Shown here piece after piece: positions 1 to 6,579 of a stretch of DNA of 11,561 nucleotides. Within the stretch, counting starts at the first letter, position 1. The number at the start of each line of letters is the position of its first letter. The stretch lies in NCBI GenBank assembly GCA_023621975.1, contig JAMOAC010000044.1, positions 1 through 11,561 on the forward strand. Direction: 5' to 3'. Made by a program: the position numbers and the translations under genes. The notes under the pieces are model-generated. The model ran no database searches. It was given only the letters and a program-made list of their open reading frames with translations, and had not been told where the DNA came from. Source of the DNA: Bacillota bacterium (GTDB lineage: Bacteria > Bacillota_A > Clostridia > Acetivibrionales > DUMB01).

Positions 1-240
1 ATTCCCTGAAAGGCTGTCAGCCCTTACAGCCTCATATGCCGATATATTGGTCATATCCATGGCATCCCTAATTATTTGGGCTTTAACCAAAATCAAATAG
101 CTTTCAATAATGTAGGAGAAGATTGGAATAACAACAAACACAACTATCGCGGCAAATAATATGACGTCCAATACTGCATCTCCTCTTTGCCTCCTGCAAT
201 CCTCCATGCCATGTGTATTTGGAAACACCTTCGATAGCAT
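1..240 (-). CDS. TadE-like pilus-associated protein, N-terminal part (runs off left edge)
   Basis: The first 80 residues of a minus-strand gene are present; the C-terminus lies beyond base 1. The protein has a short basic N-terminus containing RRQRG (residues 16-20), followed at once by DAVLDVILFAAIVVFVVIP (21-39), one hydrophobic helix. This layout, a basic stretch, Gly, an acidic residue at +5 and a long hydrophobic helix, is that of TadE/TadG-type pseudopilins. These are minor components of Tad/Flp pili, processed by a prepilin peptidase and held in the cytoplasmic membrane. The +5 residue is Asp25 rather than the usual Glu. The ATG overlaps the TGA of the preceding gene by one base (TGATG), which indicates translational coupling; an AAAGG lies about 10 nt upstream. 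Being the last visible gene of a Tad operon supports the call. Because the C-terminus is missing, TadE cannot be separated from TadF/TadG-like proteins. Confidence 0.72.
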   Translation of the reverse strand, partial: MLSKVFPNTHGMEDCRRQRGDAVLDVILFAAIVVFVVIPIFSYIIESYLILVKAQIIRDAMDMTNISAYEAVRADSLSGN

Positions 241-617
241 CAATTAACAACCTTTCTTGCTATAAATGTTTTGTCATAAACCATCCTGTACACAACCAAA
301 TTCCTGCCAAATAAAGCCACCAGGCTGCTGAACTCAACATCAGCCTCAACATGCAGATTCATTTCCTCTCCGTGCTTTGCATATTCTGAACCGGTAACCG
401 TAATGTTTTTGAATCCTCTGTTTGTCATTTTGTCAATCAGTTCCTCCCTTATCTCTGCCGTCAAACCTCCCTCAACTTCCATTTTCATAACGGCATTCCT
501 GCAATAAGCATTCATGTCGGATTTCATGGATACCGGGATAAAAAATTCCGTAATAAAAACCGCAAAAGCAATAAGTATAACAAGTACTATACCGGTTACG
601 GCAACCTTTGACGGCAA
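240..617 (-). CDS. Membrane-anchored pseudopilin-like protein of the Tad locus (resembles DUF4320 proteins)
   Basis: 125 aa with one N-terminal membrane helix (about residues 7-28), then a mostly alpha-to-beta soluble domain facing outward. A segment near residues 31-75 (SDMNAYCRNAVMKMEVEG, then a charged helix and a GFKNITVTGS strand) resembles what I recall of DUF4320-type proteins found in clostridial Tad loci. These are TadE-like small proteins of unknown exact role, presumably minor pilus subunits. No basic-Gly-Glu prepilin cleavage motif is obvious. The start is TTG at 617: AGGGGGTGG lies six bases upstream, whereas the out-of-frame ATG at 621-619 sits too close to that site. The gene is followed with a one-base overlap by the TadE-like gene and preceded by a repeat-filled spacer after the pilin gene. 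The family assignment comes from pattern and context, not from a search. Confidence 0.7.
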   Translation of the reverse strand: MPSKVAVTGIVLVILIAFAVFITEFFIPVSMKSDMNAYCRNAVMKMEVEGGLTAEIREELIDKMTNRGFKNITVTGSEYAKHGEEMNLHVEADVEFSSLVALFGRNLVVYRMVYDKTFIARKVVN

Positions 618-623
618 TCATTA

Positions 624-632
624 CCACCCCCT
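624..632 (-). promoter_or_regulatory. Ribosome binding site that fixes a TTG start
   Basis: AGGGGGTGG on the minus strand ends six bases before the TTG at 617. It is only about two bases from the ATG at 621, so it selects the TTG. Confidence 0.6.
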
Positions 633-650
633 GCAGTCGTAATACCAGGC

Positions 651-771
651 ACATTAATTTTTAGCGTATTATTTAGCTATTATTTAGCGTATTATTCTTT
701 AACGTATGAATTTTTGAACATATTATTTTAGCGTATTTTTTAGAAAGCATATTAATTAAGCATATTAATTT
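651..771 (-). repeat. Degenerate tandem repeat array in the pilin/pseudopilin spacer
   Basis: About nine imperfect units of 11-16 bp, best seen on the plus strand as variants of AGCGTATTATTT and AAGCATATTAATTT. Unit starts are near 651, 663, 675, 686, 701, 717, 730, 744 and 758. The array fills most of the spacer and includes the TAA stop of the prepilin-like gene (767-765). No gene, promoter or strong hairpin is evident in it. Confidence 0.65.
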
Positions 772-1049
772 GAAGAAAATATTTTGCTTACAATTGTAGT
801 AGACCACCAATCCTGCAACCTGTCCATAATATTGCTTGCAAGCGCCCTCAGCCCCGGGATAATTACAAATGCAGCAATGATCAATACAGCTGCTATTCCC
901 AAAAGCTCATTCATCCCGAAACCTCCGTTTTTCCTGAAATGTTCAGATATACTTATTCCTGTATTCCTGGGCCATCCACATTTTAGCTTTGTGTAATTTG
1001 TTATTTGTCCTGATGTTTTTCCTGACTTTTTGTTTTTCAGAACCATCAT
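765..1049 (-). CDS. Small prepilin-like protein of the Tad/Flp pilus (probable major or minor pilin)
   Basis: 94 aa from the ATG at 1049, which has AAAGGAG eight bases upstream. Residues 1-43 are polar and basic and end in FRKNGG. The next residues, FGMNELLGIAAVLIIAAF (44-61), form a hydrophobic helix with Glu at +5 if cleavage falls after Gly43. This matches the type IV/Flp prepilin rule (Gly before the cut, Glu at +5), and would leave a mature 51-residue pilin, a usual Flp size. A 43-residue leader is long for Flp. An in-frame ATG at 914 has its own well-placed GGAGG (926-922) and would give a 49-aa protein starting MNELLGIAAV with no leader, so the start is genuinely ambiguous. The gene follows tadC and is flanked on both sides by repeat-filled spacers. 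The presumed role is the polymerised subunit handled by CpaF, TadB and TadC. Confidence 0.68.
   Translation of the reverse strand: MMVLKNKKSGKTSGQITNYTKLKCGWPRNTGISISEHFRKNGGFGMNELLGIAAVLIIAAFVIIPGLRALASNIMDRLQDWWSTTIVSKIFSSN
922..926 (-). promoter_or_regulatory. Internal ribosome binding site in the pilin gene
   Basis: GGAGG on the minus strand lies seven bases before the in-frame ATG at 914-912. If the longer frame is translated, these bases encode Gly-Gly just before the predicted prepilin cleavage site. This allows a shorter, leaderless product. Confidence 0.4.
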
Positions 1050-1074
1050 AATCAATGCTCCTTTCTTCTTTCTT

Positions 1075-1251
1075 GATATCAATTTTTTTAATATCAATTT
1101 TTCATAAGGATCACTTTTTTCATAAGTGTCACTTTGTTGAGCATAATTTTTTTAAGCGTCATTTTTTAAGAATCTCTTTTTATTGAGCATCACTTTTTAT
1201 TAAGTATCACTTTCTCTTAAGCATTTATTTTTCTTAAGTATCACTTTTTAC
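1075..1251 (-). repeat. Degenerate 17-bp tandem repeat array upstream of the pilin gene
   Basis: About 11 units of 14-18 bp, plus-strand consensus near TAAGYATCACTTTTTYT. Five consecutive units from 1167 to 1251 are each exactly 17 bp (starting at 1167, 1184, 1201, 1218 and 1235). Upstream units drift in length and sequence. The array fills most of the 274-nt spacer between tadC and the pilin start. The rest of that spacer (about 1252-1323) is AT-rich and shows nothing else I recognise. Confidence 0.75.
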
Positions 1252-1323
1252 ATCAATTTTACTTTCAAATCAGAATAGCAATTTCAGGTATCAAACAAGA
1301 TATCAATATACATGCATTCGATG

Positions 1324-2244
1324 TCAACCCATGAATATCTTCCCAAAGGCAGTTGCAGCATCAATCAAAAGAGGTACTGATATCATTATCACTATAATTG
1401 CTACAAACATGGCTGCCGCCACTACACATCTGGCCTTGCAGTTATCCGTTTCAGCCTGTATAAAGTTAAAATATTTTTTAAACATAATATCTTCCTGCCT
1501 GCCAAGTATATCCTGATTGTCTCCCGTCAGCACCCCCTGCTTTAGGACTACGCAAAGGGTTTCAATCTCCTGGGCATCAAAAAACATTTTAAGCTCATCC
1601 AACGATGTATCAATATCAAGAGTCAGTTCGTACCTGGCAGCCAGCTTAACCAGTGCTTCCCTCAAGTGTTTGTCATCTGCAATTTCATATACGCATTTTA
1701 TGGCATCGGTAACTTTTACTCCCGATGATATCTGGTTGTGAAGAAATTTATATATTTTATAGATATTTTTCTGCAGCATCAAATTGATGCGTTTTCTCTT
1801 TCTTCTTATCACATCTTCAGTTATGAGCCACGCTGCCGCAGCAAGTATTACGGCTTTTGATACATCCGGATAATTCATTATTATGGCAAGGACAAAAAGT
1901 GCAGGAACAGCCAGAAATTTTAACAATAAATATGTCTCTGCCGCGTACTTGCCCCTGTATCCTGCCCTGTTCATTTTTGTCCTAGCTTTATCATATAAGC
2001 TTGATTTTATTGCCAGGAACTTGTTTGCCCATAACCTGTGTTCAGAAATTGCCTGCCTCACAATTCCTGTGCACCTTCTATAGACAGAACCCTTATTGTT
2101 TCTTCCTCCGGCTGCTTCAATCAACGGCCTGTCAAAATGCAGCCGCAGTTTTTCATATATAAAATTTCCTAATATGATAATGGAAATAACAAGTAATACT
2201 GCTATAATTTTACTCACATGAACAAATAATACCGCTTCATTCAA
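1324..2244 (-). CDS. tadC: Tad pilus platform protein TadC-like (type II secretion F domain)
   Basis: 306 aa integral membrane protein. It has an N-terminal helix (about 10-29), a paired hydrophobic block (about 108-145), a cytoplasmic helical domain (about 150-268) typical of T2SF/GspF proteins, and a C-terminal helix (about 271-296). Within the soluble domain, LHNQISSGVKVTDAIKCVYE and the QGVLTGDNQDIL region fit the TadC pattern. In Tad systems TadB and TadC form the inner-membrane platform that couples the CpaF ATPase to pilin assembly. The start is TTG at 2244, six bases after GGAGGG; the nearby ATG at 2240 is out of frame. It follows tadB by only 21 nt, so the two are surely co-transcribed. 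The B versus C assignment rests on gene order after cpaF. Confidence 0.85.
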   Translation of the reverse strand: MNEAVLFVHVSKIIAVLLVISIIILGNFIYEKLRLHFDRPLIEAAGGRNNKGSVYRRCTGIVRQAISEHRLWANKFLAIKSSLYDKARTKMNRAGYRGKYAAETYLLLKFLAVPALFVLAIIMNYPDVSKAVILAAAAWLITEDVIRRKRKRINLMLQKNIYKIYKFLHNQISSGVKVTDAIKCVYEIADDKHLREALVKLAARYELTLDIDTSLDELKMFFDAQEIETLCVVLKQGVLTGDNQDILGRQEDIMFKKYFNFIQAETDNCKARCVVAAAMFVAIIVIMISVPLLIDAATAFGKIFMG

Positions 2245-2250
2245 AAAATA

Positions 2251-2256
2251 CCCTCC
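2251..2256 (-). promoter_or_regulatory. Ribosome binding site that fixes a TTG start for tadC
   Basis: GGAGGG on the minus strand lies six bases upstream of the TTG at 2244-2242. Confidence 0.6.
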
Positions 2257-2265
2257 TTTTTCTTT

Positions 2266-3228
2266 TTAGTGTTCAAACCGTGTAATTTTTGCAATCATGT
2301 AAAGTCCGCAGGAATAGAGAATGGCAAAAAGAGTAAGCAGTAATTTGCCCTGCATTGTGTTTATATAAAACTCTTTCACAAGCGGGTTTGACTTTAGAAA
2401 GAAATATCCCGTGAAAAGTACTGTAAACATTATTATATACAAAAGCATTCGATCAACATAAGTAGATATTTTACGCCTGTTATATTCCTCTTCAATTTTG
2501 TAGAACTGTTCCTCCATATTGGTAAGCAGTTTTCTTATATCCCCCCTGTGCCTGATATTTTGCTTTATATTGATTATGAAGTCTCTGAATTGTATATTGT
2601 CGACCTTAACCCAAAGTATATCAAGCGCTTCCAGTGGATCCACGCCACGGTTTACCTGTATTACCATATCCCTTATGAATGTCTTTAAGGGCTCTCCTAT
2701 ACCTGAATCCACCGACTTTTCAAAGGCATAAAATATATCTTCTTTGACCGCGCACCATCTGTTTAATACCGAAATAAATTCCGCCAGCCTTTTTCGTATG
2801 ACCTCCGAATTGTACTTTCCCATTATGTCAAGAATAAACAGCGGTATCAGCGAAAAAAGCAATGACACCACAGCGGCCGAAGGTGCAAAAAGGAGAATTT
2901 TATATATAAATCTGAATGTAAAAGCAAAAATCAACATGCATACCAGCATTACAAAATAAAAATTGGCAAATGGTATGTAATGCCTTATATTTGATTTATC
3001 TATTAAATACAGTTCAATTTTGTCTGCAATGGTCATCTTTAGCGGTATTGCCCTGCTATACTTTTTAACCTGCATTTTCAGCTGCTTATCACGATATTCA
3101 CTGCTCAGCCTTTCAATCCCTGACCGAAGTATTCTTTGGACATCAGCATTTATCACCATAAAGTATGCAAATAAAACCGTAAAAACGGCAAGTGCAACTG
3201 AATTCACAATCAGTACCGTAATTAACAT
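2266..3228 (-). CDS. tadB: Tad pilus platform protein TadB-like (type II secretion F domain)
   Basis: 320 aa from the ATG at 3228. Hydrophobic segments lie near residues 1-24, 86-105, 112-132, 260-278 and 297-313. Between the third and fourth is a cytoplasmic helical domain (about 140-255), the T2SF fold, with EFISVLNRWCAVKEDIFYAF, a GIGEPLKTFIRDM segment and RGVDPLEALDIL matching the usual TadB layout. TadB pairs with TadC as the membrane platform of the pilus machine. The frame is open a further 19 codons upstream, but those codons lie within cpaF. The chosen ATG has a GGAAGG about ten bases upstream and overlaps the cpaF stop by seven bases (ATGTTAA), consistent with translational coupling. 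An upstream start is possible but would need a long overlap. Confidence 0.85.
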   Translation of the reverse strand: MLITVLIVNSVALAVFTVLFAYFMVINADVQRILRSGIERLSSEYRDKQLKMQVKKYSRAIPLKMTIADKIELYLIDKSNIRHYIPFANFYFVMLVCMLIFAFTFRFIYKILLFAPSAAVVSLLFSLIPLFILDIMGKYNSEVIRKRLAEFISVLNRWCAVKEDIFYAFEKSVDSGIGEPLKTFIRDMVIQVNRGVDPLEALDILWVKVDNIQFRDFIINIKQNIRHRGDIRKLLTNMEEQFYKIEEEYNRRKISTYVDRMLLYIIMFTVLFTGYFFLKSNPLVKEFYINTMQGKLLLTLFAILYSCGLYMIAKITRFEH

Positions 3229-4520
3229 ATCTTTTTTACCTTCCTGTAAAATTTTGCGGCCAGCCTGCCGGCCGGATAACCGCACTTTACAAACCTGCCT
3301 TCCAGAAATCCCATGTCGTCTTCGCTTTCAATATCAAATCGGAAAAGCCTGTTGTACAGGAATTTATCATCCTCGGCATCATAACCCTGTATTTCCAGCA
3401 CGTCCACTACTTTAAAACTTTTTAAATAGAAAATCACGTCTATACTTCTTGCCATCATCTCCTTCAATGTCTTTTCACTTTCGCCTGAATTGGCGGATTT
3501 GCATAATGTGAGCAGCCTTCCAAAAGCATCCTCAGCACTTTCAGAATGAGTTGTTGCAAGGGCCCTGTGGCCCGTAAAAGCAGCCTTAACAAATTCCAGT
3601 GCCTCATCCCCGACAATTTCTCCAATGCAATATGTATCAAGGGACATTGTAAGTCCGTCGCGTACGAGATCCCTCAGCGTAACCGGTCTGCCGCCTTCGT
3701 TTTGCTTTTTTATCCTTTGCTCAATGCAGTAAGGCTTATCGGGATAAATCTCTGGGTCCGATTCTGCTATAAGCACTCTCTCCATTTCAGGCAAAGCATT
3801 CACAAAAGCCCTTAGCAAAGTTGTCTTGCCCGCAGCTCCCTTTCCGCAAAACAGCACTGTTGCATCCGTTCTTGCAAGGTTTTTGATAAATGAATATATT
3901 TCTTCATTCATCATGCCCTGTTCTACAAGATCTGCCAAAGTTAAGCTTTTCTTTCTGTGTTTTCTTATGCTTATCGTAGGACCGGATATGTTTCTCGGCC
4001 TTATAGACACATTTATCCTGAGCCTGTACTTTTCATCGGTAACCCTGCAGTGGCAGTCATTTTCATTCAGAATGCCTCCGTTTCTTATTGCAATAAGTTT
4101 GCAGTATGTATCAAATACTTTTTCGCTTCCCAAATTAACGGGCACCTTAATCCTCAAGCCGTTTCTTTTTATAACAAACTCATCATAGCGCGTTCCGTCA
4201 ATGTCGGTAATTTCCTCATCTTCCACGTAACTTTGCAGTTCTCCGTATCCAAACATGAAATCAAAAACTTTTCTTATAAGTTCTTCCCTGAAAAGCCCCA
4301 TATGATATTTATGCCTGTCCAAATCCCTGACAATAGCCGTCTCAAGCACGTCTCTGCTTACCTTCCCGCTGGCCACGTCAGCAACCAGCTGCGGCGAATC
4401 TCTTAATATGTTGAATGTCACATTTGAAACAAAGGTATTTATATCACCTGGATATGAACTAAAACTGCTTTTGCCTGGGCAGCCAAATATATACTTATTG
4501 TGTGTGGCTACTGCAGGCAT
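3222..4520 (-). CDS. cpaF: CpaF/TadA-type secretion ATPase of the Tad pilus
   Basis: 432 aa cytoplasmic ATPase of the VirB11/PulE/CpaF family, which powers pilin polymerisation at the membrane platform. Visible motifs are the N-terminal domain signature EDEEITDIDG (100-109), Walker A GKGAAGKTT (226-234), a Walker B-like CIGEIVGDEA (298-307) with Glu301, and the His-box segment GHRALATTHSESAEDAFGRL (317-336). The Walker A is slightly atypical (GAAGKT rather than GSGKT) but keeps Lys and Thr. The usual Asn-Gly after the ITDI segment is altered. The length is normal. The ATG at 4520 is preceded by GGGGAGGTG seven bases upstream. The gene starts 26 bases inside the 3' end of the kinase/CpaE-like gene, and tadB overlaps its own end, so the three are one translational unit. 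Confidence 0.92.
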   Translation of the reverse strand: MPAVATHNKYIFGCPGKSSFSSYPGDINTFVSNVTFNILRDSPQLVADVASGKVSRDVLETAIVRDLDRHKYHMGLFREELIRKVFDFMFGYGELQSYVEDEEITDIDGTRYDEFVIKRNGLRIKVPVNLGSEKVFDTYCKLIAIRNGGILNENDCHCRVTDEKYRLRINVSIRPRNISGPTISIRKHRKKSLTLADLVEQGMMNEEIYSFIKNLARTDATVLFCGKGAAGKTTLLRAFVNALPEMERVLIAESDPEIYPDKPYCIEQRIKKQNEGGRPVTLRDLVRDGLTMSLDTYCIGEIVGDEALEFVKAAFTGHRALATTHSESAEDAFGRLLTLCKSANSGESEKTLKEMMARSIDVIFYLKSFKVVDVLEIQGYDAEDDKFLYNRLFRFDIESEDDMGFLEGRFVKCGYPAGRLAAKFYRKVKKIC

Positions 4521-6288
4521 GTTTATACACCTCCCCTTGTCTTCCTTTTGCCTTCATTCCAAATATCCTGTTTTTCAAAACGCTGAAGAAACCTGGCTTT
4601 GGCAATATGTTGAAGTTTGATAATATTGCAAAATATTCATCAATCACCTCCTTTTCCATATGCCTTACATACGGTGAAGAACAATTCCTGTATTTTGCCC
4701 TCTTTAGGCTATAACTGACACTTCCTATGAAATTTCCTCCTGTTATCTCTTCAAGAGCCTTTTCATCTATGTTTAAGTTCCTGTTATATTCAAAAGCAAT
4801 AAACTTGCATTTGTTAAGCATGATTTGCTGTTTTTCTTGCAGAAACAAAAGATACCTGTTAAATTCCCTCAGTTCATCCGCATCTGCCCTGACAGCTAAT
4901 AAATTGTAATCCGATTTTATCAGTGAAATCACCGTGTAGGAATCATAAATGGACCTGTTTACCAGCAATACCACAACATCAAAATATTGATAAGCTTTTT
5001 CTATAAGCTTTATAAGGCTGTCGTCACTGTAATACTCATAATCGCTGAGGTTGTAATTCCCCGTAATGGCAAAAAGGTTTTTTACTTCTTTTCTCCGAAT
5101 GGCACATTTCATAAACACTTCCCGGGTAAGGGTGTTTTTTTCAATTGAGTCCATCAAAATATCAAGGCTTGATTTATTAAAGAGTCCGTCTGTAAACACT
5201 TTAAAAGGGTATTTATTAATGTTAAGAATTAAATCTATCTTGGGGGAAAGCAGGTCTAGGTCAATTAATACGACATTCAGATCTGTAAACTTTGCAGCTA
5301 TGTACGCAAGTTCACACCCGAATTCCGCATTGTCCCACACTGTCAGTACGACTTTCCTGAACCCCGCACAAACCCTGAAGGTGCTGATATCACCGTTTTC
5401 TTCTCTTTCTCCGGCGTTGTTCCTGCTGAATTTTCTGCTGCCTTTTCTACTATGGCTTTTCGTTCCGCCATATTCATAATCATTAGCCGTCACGGGGGAT
5501 TCGCTGTCCATATCAAGCAGCCTTTCTATATCTTTCTTAAGCTCAGCTGCAGATTGATATCTGTCACAAGGATTGTGCATTGTGCATTTGTTTATGATCT
5601 TTTCTATTTCAGGTGAAAGGCGAGTATCCGGTGTCTTTTCAGAAGTTGCCTTATCCATAAACTCGCCCGGGCCTTTTCCTGTCAGCAGGTGCCTTAGAGT
5701 AACACCAAGACTGTAAATATCCGATGTAACATCCGTCTGGCCGCATCCATACTGTTCCGGGGCTGCATAGCCTACTGTCCCTATGTACGTGGTATCATTC
5801 CCGGCTCCCTCTTTATACTCCCTGGCAGTACCGAAATCAATAAGCTTAATCCGTCCATCCGGAGTGAGGATTATGTTGGACGGCTTCATATCCCTGTAAA
5901 TTATCGGATTCGGCTTGAAGGAATGCAGGTAGGAAAGAACGTCGCACAGCTGGCAGGCCCATTCAAGCACAATTTCCTCCGGGAATTTTCCTGCTTCTGC
6001 AAGTTTTTTATCCAGGCTTGTGCCTTCAATATAGTCATAGATAATGTATATGTTATCCGAATCTTCCAATACATCAAACACCCTCGGAAGAGCAGGATGG
6101 TTCAATTTCTTAAGTATATCCGGCTCCACAGGAAGGCTTGCTTTCCCACTGGACTTCCTTCCTATTTTCTTTACTGCCCAAAGCGTACCCAACCTGATAT
6201 TCTCGGCGAGATATACTTCTCCTGTTCCTCCCCGCCCTAAAGATTTTATAATCCTGTATTTTCCGTCAAGCAACTCTTTCGCCTTCAT
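4495..6288 (-). CDS. Ser/Thr protein kinase fused to a degenerate CpaE/MinD-like domain
   Basis: 597 aa, no membrane helix seen. Residues 1-258 are a complete Hanks-type kinase: glycine loop GRGGTGEVY (18-26), Lys40 in WAVKK, Glu55, catalytic loop YRDMKPSNIIL (131-141) with Asp133 and Asn138, DFG 151-153, activation segment with Thr166, Thr167 and Thr171, and APE-like 176-178. Tyr replaces the usual His of HRD, as is common in bacterial kinases. A Ser/Arg/Lys-rich linker (about 260-305) leads to a second domain. There, KVVLTV, LIDLDLLSPKID (341-352, Asp343 and Asp345) and FDVVVLLV (436-443) match the strands of SIMIBI/MinD ATPases such as CpaE. The expected deviant Walker A after the first strand is replaced by WDNAEFGCELAY, so ATP binding there is doubtful. 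CpaE-like proteins localise Tad machinery. Position at the operon head, overlapping cpaF, suggests phospho-control of pilus assembly. Start ATG has GGAG eight bases upstream. Confidence 0.88.
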   Translation of the reverse strand: MKAKELLDGKYRIIKSLGRGGTGEVYLAENIRLGTLWAVKKIGRKSSGKASLPVEPDILKKLNHPALPRVFDVLEDSDNIYIIYDYIEGTSLDKKLAEAGKFPEEIVLEWACQLCDVLSYLHSFKPNPIIYRDMKPSNIILTPDGRIKLIDFGTAREYKEGAGNDTTYIGTVGYAAPEQYGCGQTDVTSDIYSLGVTLRHLLTGKGPGEFMDKATSEKTPDTRLSPEIEKIINKCTMHNPCDRYQSAAELKKDIERLLDMDSESPVTANDYEYGGTKSHSRKGSRKFSRNNAGEREENGDISTFRVCAGFRKVVLTVWDNAEFGCELAYIAAKFTDLNVVLIDLDLLSPKIDLILNINKYPFKVFTDGLFNKSSLDILMDSIEKNTLTREVFMKCAIRRKEVKNLFAITGNYNLSDYEYYSDDSLIKLIEKAYQYFDVVVLLVNRSIYDSYTVISLIKSDYNLLAVRADADELREFNRYLLFLQEKQQIMLNKCKFIAFEYNRNLNIDEKALEEITGGNFIGSVSYSLKRAKYRNCSSPYVRHMEKEVIDEYFAILSNFNILPKPGFFSVLKNRIFGMKAKGRQGEVYKHACSSHTQ

Positions 6289-6328
6289 ATTCCTTTCTCC
6301 GACAAATTATTTTGTTATTGATCCAAGA

Positions 6329-6351
6329 TTGTAATTGTATTGCAATTATAA
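6329..6351. promoter_or_regulatory. Inverted repeat in the leader of the pilus operon
   Basis: TTGTAATTG, a five-base loop TATTG, then CAATTATAA: a 9-bp stem with one wobble pair. It lies between the candidate pilus promoter and the kinase start and could be an operator or a weak RNA hairpin. Confidence 0.35.
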
Positions 6352-6370
6352 CGGTATATTGATAAAGCAT

Positions 6371-6400
6371 ATTATATAAATGTATATTAAATATTAACAA
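6371..6400 (-). promoter_or_regulatory. Candidate sigma-A-type promoter for the pilus operon
   Basis: On the minus strand, TTGTTA (6400-6395) and TATAAT (6376-6371) are separated by 18 bp. This would place transcription start near 6364, about 75 nt before the kinase ATG. The -10 is perfect and the -35 matches four of six bases. In such AT-rich DNA chance matches are likely, so confidence is modest. Confidence 0.4.
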
Positions 6401-6405
6401 TATTT
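6389..6405. promoter_or_regulatory. Palindrome over the -35 box of the candidate pilus promoter
   Basis: AAATATT-AAC-AATATTT is a perfect 7-bp inverted repeat with a 3-bp centre. It covers the candidate -35 hexamer at 6395-6400, a typical place for a repressor operator. The sequence is low-complexity AT, so chance is possible. Confidence 0.3.
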
Positions 6406-6516
6406 CCAATATGTGTATGTATTATAACATAGTTGTATGTAAAAATCTAGATGTTTTTGTAAAATTTTTCATTTTTTTATTTTTTGCTGAAATAAGACGC
6501 ACAGCCATCGAAAAAA

Positions 6517-6546
6517 GCTTGATGAAGCCAGGCTTGATTGAAGCAG
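6517..6546. repeat. Two-copy 15-bp tandem repeat, each copy self-complementary
   Basis: GCTTGATGAAGCCAG (6517-6531) is followed directly by GCTTGATTGAAGCAG (6532-6546). Each copy can form a small GCTT/AAGC hairpin, and together they make a quasi-palindrome. The block sits in a GC-richer island within very AT-rich DNA. Confidence 0.5.
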
Positions 6547-6579
6547 GTCGGTTCACATAAATAAATTGTCTCAAATGCC

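Noticed and set aside
1050..1097. Upstream TTG extension of the pilin gene to 1097
   Set aside because: No ribosome binding site before the TTG, and the extension is made of repeat-array and ribosome-binding-site bases of the ATG at 1049.
1075..1251. CRISPR array
   Set aside because: Units are about 17 bp, contiguous, degenerate and without unique spacers; no cas genes are present.
3020..3415. Plus-strand open frames opposite tadB, cpaF and the kinase
   Set aside because: They are shadows of clear minus-strand genes with family motifs and lack their own ribosome binding sites.
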